A stretch of 7,908 bases of DNA from Nocardioides sp. GTDB lineage: Bacteria; Actinomycetota; Actinomycetes; Propionibacteriales; Nocardioidaceae. Below are positions 1 to 7,908 of this stretch, piece after piece (the first letter of the stretch is position 1; the number at the start of each line of letters is the position of its first letter). The notes below the pieces were generated by a model that worked only from the letters and a program-made list of their open reading frames with translations, searched no databases and was not told where the DNA came from. The DNA is taken from NCBI GenBank assembly GCA_029264225.1, contig JARICB010000188.1:1-7908 (forward strand), read 5' to 3'. The position numbers and the translations under genes were made by a program.

Positions 1-1201
<1,201 letters not shown>

Positions 1202-1204
1202 CGA

Positions 1205-3596
<2,392 letters not shown>

Positions 3597-3597
<1 letters not shown>

Positions 3598-3992
3598 TGT
3601 CCGACGCACTGCTGCAGGTAGAGCTCGTTGCGGCGGACCGGCTCGTCTGGTCCGGCGAGGCGAAGATGGTCATTGCTCGCACCACGGAGGGCGACGTGGG
3701 CATCCTGCCCGGTCACGCGCCGATGCTTTCGGTCATCATCGAGGGCGTCGTCGACGTCCAGACGGCTGACGGTGAGACCTGGATCGCGGCTGTGCACGCC
3801 GGATTCCTCTCCGTGGCCAACAACCGGGTCTCGATCTTGTCGGAGTATGCCGAGATGGCACACGAGATCGACCTGGAGAAGGCCCGCAAGGACCTCGACC
3901 GGGCCAAGCACGCAGGTGAGAACGACGACGCGGCTCAGGAGCAGCTCCGTAGTGCCGAGGCGCGAATTCGCGCCGTCGAGCGCGCGTCGTGA
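3597..3992 (+). CDS. atpC: F0F1 ATP synthase subunit epsilon
   Basis: Epsilon subunit of the F1 central stalk. It links gamma to the c-ring and can inhibit ATP hydrolysis. The 131-residue product has the N-terminal beta-sandwich (about 1-85), including the conserved GDVGILPGHAPMLS segment and the HAGFLSV strand. A helical C-terminal domain follows, starting near IDLEKARKDLDRAK and rich in Lys, Arg, Asp and Glu. The ATG at 3597 shares its A with the atpD stop (TGATG). AGAAGAG at 3584-3590 sits 6 bases before it and acts as ribosome site. A GTG at 3594, one codon earlier, is possible but less well placed. This is the last gene of the atp operon and is followed by a strong hairpin. Confidence 0.96.
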
Positions 3993-4014
3993 TGTTGCGC
4001 CGACACAGCACGTA

Positions 4015-4052
4015 AGGTGAGCGCACGGACCAACAGGTTCGTGCGCTCATCT
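4015..4052 (+). terminator. Hairpin terminator of the atp operon
   Basis: An inverted repeat pairs 4015-4030 with 4037-4052 around a CAACAG loop. The stem is 16 bp with two G-U pairs and no mismatch; its core is TGAGCGCAC against GTGCGCTCA. It starts 22 bp after the atpC stop and is followed by a short mixed T-rich run (GTATTT) rather than a clean T-tract, as is common in high-GC actinomycetes. It probably ends most atp transcripts and separates them from the DUF2550 gene. Confidence 0.82.
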
Positions 4053-4092
4053 GTATTTCCCCTGGTTTCCCCGTCGTCGCTCAGGAGAGTGG

Positions 4093-4542
4093 ATGCCCGT
4101 CTGGCAATGGCTCGTCGAGTCTGCCGGCGTGCTGCTTCTGCTGCTGCTGGCCTACGGGTTCGCGCTGATCGTGCGACGGCGCGTCTTGTCGCGACACGGC
4201 GGCACCTTCGAGCTCAGTCACCGCTTGCGCACCTCCCGACCCGGCCATGGGTGGGTAGTGGGACTCGGGCGATACCAGCACGAAGACCTGGAGTGGTTTC
4301 GGATCTTCTCGCTCTCGCCGCGACCGCGTCGGGTGTGGTCGCGCCGCAAGCTGACCTATACGGGATCACGCCCACCGGCCGGAGCTGAGCGGCGTGCGCT
4401 CTATCCCGGACATCTGGTGGTCACCTGCACCGCGGCGGACCTGCCGTGCGAACTTGCTATGGACGAGTCCTCGCTGATGGGCTTCCAGTCCTGGCTCGAG
4501 GCCGGCCCCCCCGGCACCGACTGGAATCGACACCGGACCTGA
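4093..4542 (+). CDS. DUF2550 family membrane-anchored protein
   Basis: Conserved actinobacterial protein of unknown function, found directly after atpC in many actinomycetes, as with Rv1312 of Mycobacterium tuberculosis. The 149-residue product has one hydrophobic segment at about residues 5-26 (run of Leu in VLLLLLLAYGFALIV). An arginine cluster (RRR) follows, so the N-terminus probably faces out and the rest lies in the cytoplasm. The soluble part carries the family pattern HGWVVGLGRY, then WFRIFSLSPRPRRVWSR, and near the end FQSWLE. The start is supported by AGGAGAG at 4083-4089, with the core AGGAG ending 5 bases before ATG. The gene lies beyond the atp terminator, so it may have its own promoter or depend on read-through; none is obvious in the 40 bases available. 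The link to ATP synthase rests on gene order alone. Confidence 0.9.
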   Translation: MPVWQWLVESAGVLLLLLLAYGFALIVRRRVLSRHGGTFELSHRLRTSRPGHGWVVGLGRYQHEDLEWFRIFSLSPRPRRVWSRRKLTYTGSRPPAGAERRALYPGHLVVTCTAADLPCELAMDESSLMGFQSWLEAGPPGTDWNRHRT

Positions 4543-4543
4543 C

Positions 4544-5707
4544 GTGGGTGCCTTGGTGGGCCGGGTCTCCCGCCTGAGCAGGGCCCGCAACGCTGTTGGC
4601 CTGGCCTTCGTCCTCAATGGCCTGTGCTTCGCATCCTGGGTCTCGCGCATTCCCGAGGCACGAGAGCGCTTCGAGTTGAGCAACGGTGGGCTGGGAGCGC
4701 TGTTGTTGGCGATCGCTGCCGGCTCGCTGATCGCCCTGCCCACCACGGGCGCCGCCATCGCGACGTACGGCACCGTGCGGGTGATCCGGGTCGGGGCCGC
4801 TTTCAGCCTGGTCGGTCTGCTCAGTGCGGCCGTCGGCTTGACCCAGGATCTGGCGCTGACCGTCGTCGGGCTGTTTCTCTACGGTCTCGGGCTCGGCGTC
4901 TGGGATGTGGCGATGAATGTCGAAGGCGCTGAGGTCGAACGCCGGTTGGGCCGCACGATCATGCCGCGCTTCCATGCCGGCTTCAGTCTCGGCACCGTGG
5001 TCGGTGCTCTGGTCGGGGCCGGCCTGGTGGCGCTGCACGCACCGGCCCTGCCGCACCTGGGCGTGGTCGTAGTGTTCTCATCGGTGACGGTGTGGCTCGT
5101 CGCTACCCGGTTCCTGCCGATCGTCGAGCAACGCGACCACGATTCGCGATCGGTACGTCGAGCATGGCTCGAACCCCGCACGCTCGCCATCGGAGTGATG
5201 GTGCTGGCGCTGGCGATGACCGAGGGCACCGCCAACGACTGGCTGGCGGTGGCGCTGGTGGACGGCCATGGCGTCTCGCACTCGAGCGGTGTCGCCGGCT
5301 TCGCCCTGTTCGTGGCGGCGATGACGGTGGGCCGTTACCTGGGTTCGGGCCTGATCGACCGGTTCGGGCGGGTGGCGATGCTGTGGGGGACGATGGGCAC
5401 CGCATTCTGCGGCGTGCTGTTGATCGTCTTCGGGCACTCACTGCCGGTGGTTGCGATCGGCATCGTGCTGTGGGGTGCCGGTGCCTCGCTCGGCTTCCCG
5501 GTCGGGATGAGCGCGGCGGCCGACGATCCGGTGCGGGCTGCGGCCCGGGTCAGTGTCGTGTCGACGATCGGCTATGCCGCGTTTCTGGCCGGTCCGCCGC
5601 TGCTCGCACTCGTCGGGGACCAGGTCGGCACTCTCAAGGCGCTGCTGGTCGTTGCGGTGCTGCTGATGCCCGCCGCCCTAGCGGTGCCCGCTGCACGCAC
5701 GCACTGA
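4544..5707 (+). CDS. Major facilitator superfamily transporter, YbjJ-like
   Basis: Integral membrane secondary transporter of 387 residues, the usual size for a 12-helix MFS protein. Hydrophobic segments occur throughout, with a charged central loop (EQRDHDSRSVRR, about 192-203) between the two six-helix halves. Marks of the YbjJ/fucose-permease-like branch are SWVSRIP (31-37), the following LS..GLGALLL, GLGVWDVAMNVEG (116-128) and HAGFSLGT (144-151). The second half has GRYLGSGLIDRFGR, the repeat of the MFS loop 2-3 motif. The substrate cannot be read from sequence; sugar or drug efflux would be guesses. The GTG at 4544 follows the DUF2550 stop by one base, implying translational coupling. 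No clear ribosome site is visible, and the in-frame GTG at 4556 is an alternative. The gene ends 9 bp from the convergent adenosyltransferase gene. Confidence 0.88.
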   Translation: MGALVGRVSRLSRARNAVGLAFVLNGLCFASWVSRIPEARERFELSNGGLGALLLAIAAGSLIALPTTGAAIATYGTVRVIRVGAAFSLVGLLSAAVGLTQDLALTVVGLFLYGLGLGVWDVAMNVEGAEVERRLGRTIMPRFHAGFSLGTVVGALVGAGLVALHAPALPHLGVVVVFSSVTVWLVATRFLPIVEQRDHDSRSVRRAWLEPRTLAIGVMVLALAMTEGTANDWLAVALVDGHGVSHSSGVAGFALFVAAMTVGRYLGSGLIDRFGRVAMLWGTMGTAFCGVLLIVFGHSLPVVAIGIVLWGAGASLGFPVGMSAAADDPVRAAARVSVVSTIGYAAFLAGPPLLALVGDQVGTLKALLVVAVLLMPAALAVPAARTH

Positions 5708-5721
5708 TCGATCCGATCAGT
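5703..5721. terminator. Small palindrome between convergent genes, possible bidirectional terminator
   Basis: Perfect 8 bp inverted repeat ACTGATCG / CGATCAGT with a 3-base ATC spacer. The transporter's TGA stop (5705-5707) lies in the left arm, and the adenosyltransferase stop (complement of 5717-5719) lies in the right arm. Neither side has a T-run, so termination by this element alone is uncertain. Confidence 0.4.
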
Positions 5722-6298
5722 CGCTCGCGCGCTCTCCACCGGGAACCCAGAGCACGTCGCCCTGTTCGCGATTGGCGTGCCGAGCCAGGATGAAGACCAG
5801 GTCGGAAAGCCGGTTGAGGTAGGTAATCGAGAGTTTGTTCATGACCTCGCCGTGCTCTTCGTAGGCCGCCCAGGCCGAACGCTCGGCCCGCCGGATGACG
5901 GTGCGCGCGACGTGAAGCAGGGCCGAGCCCTGGGTGCCACCGTTGAGGATGAAGGAACGCAGGTTGGCCAGGTCCTCGTTGTAGTGGTCGCACCACCCCT
6001 CGAGTCGGTCGATGTAGTCCTGCTCGATCCGCAGTTGCGGGTATTCCGGGTTCTCCACGACCGGCGTACAGAGATCGGCACCGACATCGAAGAGTTCGTT
6101 CTGGATTCGGGTCAGGACGGTGACCACGTCCTCGTCGAGATCGCCCTGGGCCAGCGCCACGCCGAGTTGGGCATTGGCCTCGTCGACGTCGGCGTAGGCG
6201 TGCAGTCGTAGGTCGTTCTTCGTGGTCTCGCTCATGTCGCCGAGACGGGTCGAGCCGGCGTCGCCGGTGCGGGTGTAGATGCGGGTGAGGTTGACCAT
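5717..6298 (-). CDS. pduO: Cob(I)alamin adenosyltransferase, PduO type
   Basis: ATP:cob(I)alamin adenosyltransferase. It moves the 5'-deoxyadenosyl group of ATP to reduced cobalamin and so makes coenzyme B12. The 193-residue product has the N-terminal ATP-binding motif TRIYTRTGDAGSTRLGD (5-21) and YADVDEANAQLG (35-46). The helix ALLHVARTVIRRAERSAW (126-143) carries the conserved RRAER, and YLNRLSDLVFILARHAN (160-176) and the end DVLWVPGG are also family features. The usual FVLPGG reads FILNGG (116-121), with Asn for Pro. The frame is open 16 codons further upstream, but MVNLTRIYTRTG is the normal family start and a -10 element sits 6 bases before it. It resembles Rv1314c of M. tuberculosis, which also lies near the atp operon. 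It likely supplies cofactor to the mutase at 6918. Confidence 0.95.
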   Translation of the reverse strand: MVNLTRIYTRTGDAGSTRLGDMSETTKNDLRLHAYADVDEANAQLGVALAQGDLDEDVVTVLTRIQNELFDVGADLCTPVVENPEYPQLRIEQDYIDRLEGWCDHYNEDLANLRSFILNGGTQGSALLHVARTVIRRAERSAWAAYEEHGEVMNKLSITYLNRLSDLVFILARHANREQGDVLWVPGGERASD

Positions 6299-6304
6299 GC
6301 TGCG

Positions 6305-6333
6305 AGGGTAGCGACACCGGGTGAGGCTGCCCA
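6305..6333 (-). promoter_or_regulatory. Predicted leaderless promoter of the adenosyltransferase gene
   Basis: On the - strand, TACCCT (6310 down to 6305) matches the actinobacterial -10 pattern TANNNT and is exactly 6 bases before the ATG at 6298. A start point at or next to the A of ATG would give a leaderless mRNA, which agrees with the lack of any Shine-Dalgarno sequence. A weak -35, TGGGCA (6333 down to 6328, 4 of 6 against TTGACA), lies 17 bases upstream. Confidence 0.55.
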
Positions 6334-6501
6334 TGCTCGACGTCACATGATCCCGTTCTGCCCCCTACCGGCCTCCAGGCATCCCACCTGTCGCACATCC
6401 GAACGCAGTGGCGAGCGGTGTCCTGATTCCGGAAAGGCAGGTAGCCCTCCAAAAAGGTGAGGCGTAGATGCAACGCAACAGGGTATGAATGAGTCATAGT
6501 C

Positions 6502-6517
6502 GGTGACAGCGCTCACA
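6502..6517. promoter_or_regulatory. CRP/GlxR-type operator candidate
   Basis: GGTGA-N6-TCACA matches the CRP-family consensus TGTGA-N6-TCACA at 9 of 10 defined bases. It is centred about 37 bases before the STAS start codon, downstream of any usable promoter for that gene, or overlapping it. A bound regulator there would more likely repress than activate. No experiment supports it; one such match can occur by chance. Confidence 0.35.
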
Positions 6518-6530
6518 TGTGTCGCCACTC

Positions 6531-6540
6531 GGGGGAGGAA
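6531..6540 (+). promoter_or_regulatory. Ribosome binding site of the STAS gene
   Basis: GGGGGAGGAA contains a full GGAGG (6534-6538) 8 bases before ATG 6547. It fixes that start over an in-frame ATG at 6517, which has no such signal and would add ten residues not typical of STAS proteins. It is the strongest ribosome site in the window. Confidence 0.85.
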
Positions 6541-6546
6541 AACGTT

Positions 6547-6852
6547 ATGGACATCGTCACTGACGGGCCGGTGCTGGTGCTGCAGGGTGACTTCGACGTG
6601 CGCAGCACGTGGGAGGTGCGCACTGCCATCTACGAGCGCTTGGACTGTGGTCAGCACGTGGTCGTCGACATGAGCGACGTGGACGCCATCGACGTGACGG
6701 CGCTGCGGGTCCTGGCCGTCGCCACGAGGCAGGCGTCGTTGAGCGGCAACCACCTGACCTTGCGCAACTGCGGGCCCGCCGTACGCCGGATGATGCACCT
6801 GAGCCGACTGGCCCACTCGTTCGAGGTGGAGCGAGCTGCCGCCATCGCCTGA
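6547..6852 (+). CDS. STAS-domain protein, anti-sigma factor antagonist-like
   Basis: A single STAS domain of 101 residues, the size of SpoIIAA/RsbV anti-anti-sigma factors, which bind an anti-sigma kinase and free a sigma factor. The pattern is VLVLQGDFDV (9-18), HVVVDMSDVDAID (37-49), ALRVLAVATRQA and a C-terminal LTLRNCGPAVRRMM segment. The motif that normally reads D-S-S/T-G is D49-V50-T51-A52 here. The Ser phosphorylated in SpoIIAA and RsbV is therefore Val, with a Thr next to it. The protein may thus be unphosphorylated, modified on Thr51, or serve as a scaffold rather than a partner switch. No anti-sigma kinase or sigma gene is visible nearby. The gene has its own strong ribosome site and is 65 bp from the mutase, which appears to have its own promoter. 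Family assignment is firm; the regulatory role is inference. Confidence 0.85.
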   Translation: MDIVTDGPVLVLQGDFDVRSTWEVRTAIYERLDCGQHVVVDMSDVDAIDVTALRVLAVATRQASLSGNHLTLRNCGPAVRRMMHLSRLAHSFEVERAAAIA

Positions 6853-6881
6853 CCGGGTGGGGTTCTTCACACATCCAGTCG

Positions 6882-6911
6882 GTGACTAGCGGGTAACTTC
6901 GGCTCTACCCT
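6882..6911 (+). promoter_or_regulatory. Predicted leaderless promoter of the mutase gene
   Basis: TACCCT (6906-6911) is exactly 6 bases before ATG 6918 and fits the -10 pattern TANNNT. GTGACT (6882-6887) resembles a -35 element (4 of 6 against TTGACA) at an 18-base spacing. No Shine-Dalgarno sequence precedes the ATG, which fits a transcript starting at the start codon. The -10 hexamer and its distance to ATG are identical to those of the adenosyltransferase gene. Confidence 0.6.
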
Positions 6912-6917
6912 CATCAC

Positions 6918-7908
6918 ATGAGTGAGACCAAGTTCGACGCGGCAGCTTCCGACCCGGCTCGGCCCGCGAAGGACCGCCCCTGGGTAATGCGCACCTATGC
7001 CGGGCACTCGACCGCGGCGGCCTCCAATGCGCTGTACCGCAACAACCTGGCCAAGGGTCAGACCGGCCTCAGCGTTGCCTTCGACCTGCCGACCCAGACC
7101 GGCTATGACCCCGACTCCAAGCTGAGCCGTGGCGAGGTGGGCAAGGTCGGGGTGCCGATCCCGCACCTGGGCGAGATGCGCCGGCTCTTCGACGACATTC
7201 CGTTGACCGAGATGAACACCTCGATGACCATCAACGCCACGGCCATGTGGCTGCTGGCGATGTATCAGGTGGCCGCCGAGGAGCAGAACCCCGGCGTCGA
7301 CCCGAGCATGGTGGCCAAGCAGCTCGCGGGCACTACGCAGAACGACATCATCAAGGAATACCTCTCGCGCGGGACCTACGTCTTTCCCCCCGAGCACTCG
7401 CTGCGTCTGATCAGCGACATGATCGCCTACACGGTGCACGAGATCCCGAAGTGGAACCCGATCAACATCTGCAGCTACCACCTCCAGGAGGCCGGCGCGA
7501 CGCCGACCCAGGAGATGGCCTACGCCTTGTGTACGGCGATCGCGGTGCTCGATGCGGTGAAGAACTCCGGCCAGGTCTCCGACGATGACTTCGAGACGGT
7601 CGTTGGTCGGATCTCGTTCTTCGTCAACGCCGGCGTCCGGTTCATCGAGGAGACCTGCAAGATGCGGGCCTTCGTGCAACTCTGGGACGAGATCACTCGC
7701 GAGCGCTACGGCGTGCAGAACGAGAAGATGCGCCGTTTCCGTTACGGCGTGCAGGTCAACTCCCTCGGCCTGACGGAGGCACAGCCGGAGAACAACGTGC
7801 AGCGGATCGTGCTGGAGATGCTGGGCGTCACGCTCTCCAAGAACGCGCGCGCCCGCGCCGTACAGCTTCCGGCCTGGAACGAGGCCCTCGGCCTGCCGCG
7901 TCCGTGGG
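6918..7908 (+). CDS. meaA: Coenzyme B12-dependent mutase, MeaA / ethylmalonyl-CoA mutase type (3' partial)
   Basis: Adenosylcobalamin-dependent carbon-skeleton mutase. The window holds 330 codons of the N-terminal substrate-binding barrel; the B12-binding domain with its DxHxxG motif would lie beyond the end. After a variable 18-residue start come DRPWVMRTYAGHST (19-32), NLAKGQTGLSVAFDLPTQTG (43-62), MNTSMTINATA, GTTQND (138-143) and SYHLQEAGATP. In the last motif, H188 matches the active-site His of methylmalonyl-CoA mutase. FDLPTQTGYD and GTTQND point to ethylmalonyl-CoA mutase/MeaA, since methylmalonyl-CoA mutases have FDLATHRGYD and TIQND. The expected reaction is ethylmalonyl-CoA to methylsuccinyl-CoA in the ethylmalonyl-CoA pathway for acetate or C2 assimilation. 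A related acyl-CoA substrate cannot be excluded. The cofactor could come from the adenosyltransferase 620 bp upstream. Confidence 0.9.
   Translation, partial: MSETKFDAAASDPARPAKDRPWVMRTYAGHSTAAASNALYRNNLAKGQTGLSVAFDLPTQTGYDPDSKLSRGEVGKVGVPIPHLGEMRRLFDDIPLTEMNTSMTINATAMWLLAMYQVAAEEQNPGVDPSMVAKQLAGTTQNDIIKEYLSRGTYVFPPEHSLRLISDMIAYTVHEIPKWNPINICSYHLQEAGATPTQEMAYALCTAIAVLDAVKNSGQVSDDDFETVVGRISFFVNAGVRFIEETCKMRAFVQLWDEITRERYGVQNEKMRRFRYGVQVNSLGLTEAQPENNVQRIVLEMLGVTLSKNARARAVQLPAWNEALGLPRPW

Noticed and set aside
4053..4092. TGTATT as a -10 element for the DUF2550 gene
   Set aside because: A 17-base spacing puts the -35 in the terminator loop, where there is no match to TTGACA.
6427..6434. TTCCGGAA 8 bp palindrome in the intergenic region
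   Set aside because: An 8 bp palindrome is expected by chance at this scale, and no second copy or flanking signal was seen.
5634..6497. A 287-codon - strand frame overlapping the adenosyltransferase and the intergenic region
   Set aside because: It is a different frame of the same strand as pduO, very rich in Arg, Pro and His, and it overlaps a confident gene over nearly its full length.
6481..6500. GGGTAT and CATAGT as -10 elements (SigB/SigF-like or housekeeping) for the STAS gene
   Set aside because: No matching -35 (GTTT-like or TTGACA-like) lies at the right distance, so I could not choose between them. A promoter in this stretch is likely but not placed.
6299..6546. Possible cobalamin riboswitch before the adenosyltransferase or STAS gene
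   Set aside because: I could not find a B12-box-like sequence or the multi-stem core. The adenosyltransferase appears leaderless, which leaves no 5' UTR for a riboswitch.
6867..7679. A 270-codon open frame on the - strand across the mutase gene
   Set aside because: It mirrors the mutase, which has a clear family match, and its His/Arg/Gly/Val-rich product has no known motif.

Overview
The window is chromosomal DNA from a high-GC actinomycete. The F1 ATP synthase proteins, the DUF2550 gene after atpC, the PduO-type adenosyltransferase and a MeaA-type mutase are all of actinobacterial type. The combination would fit Nocardioides-like Propionibacteriales, but that placement is an inference from protein resemblance, not a measurement.

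Layout. Positions 1-3992 hold the 3' part of the F0F1 ATP synthase operon, in the order atpA (5' truncated by the window), atpG, atpD, atpC. The genes are 3 bp apart or nearly touching and use coupled start/stop junctions. A long GC-rich hairpin at 4015-4052 closes the operon. Two further + strand genes follow, with only 1 bp between them: a single-pass membrane DUF2550 protein (4093-4542) and a YbjJ-like major facilitator transporter (4544-5707). A cobalamin adenosyltransferase gene on the - strand (5717-6298) converges on the transporter gene, and the two stop codons lie in opposite arms of one small palindrome. After a 248 bp intergenic region come a small STAS-domain protein (6547-6852) and the first 330 codons of a coenzyme B12-dependent acyl-CoA mutase of the MeaA/ethylmalonyl-CoA mutase type (6918 to the window end).

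How the genes work together. The atp genes encode the alpha, gamma, beta and epsilon subunits of F1, the catalytic and rotary part of the proton-driven ATP synthase. At the right end, the adenosyltransferase makes adenosylcobalamin and the mutase needs adenosylcobalamin. These two genes are not in one operon, but each has the same promoter arrangement: a TACCCT -10 element exactly 6 bases before ATG and no Shine-Dalgarno sequence. This suggests leaderless transcripts and perhaps matched expression. Between them sits a STAS protein with a non-canonical phosphorylation site, preceded by a near-perfect CRP-type palindrome.

No mobile element, CRISPR array, RNA gene or clearly new multi-gene system was seen. 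The region is mostly conserved housekeeping DNA. The points most worth a second look are in the regulatory DNA and the STAS gene between 6299 and 6920.
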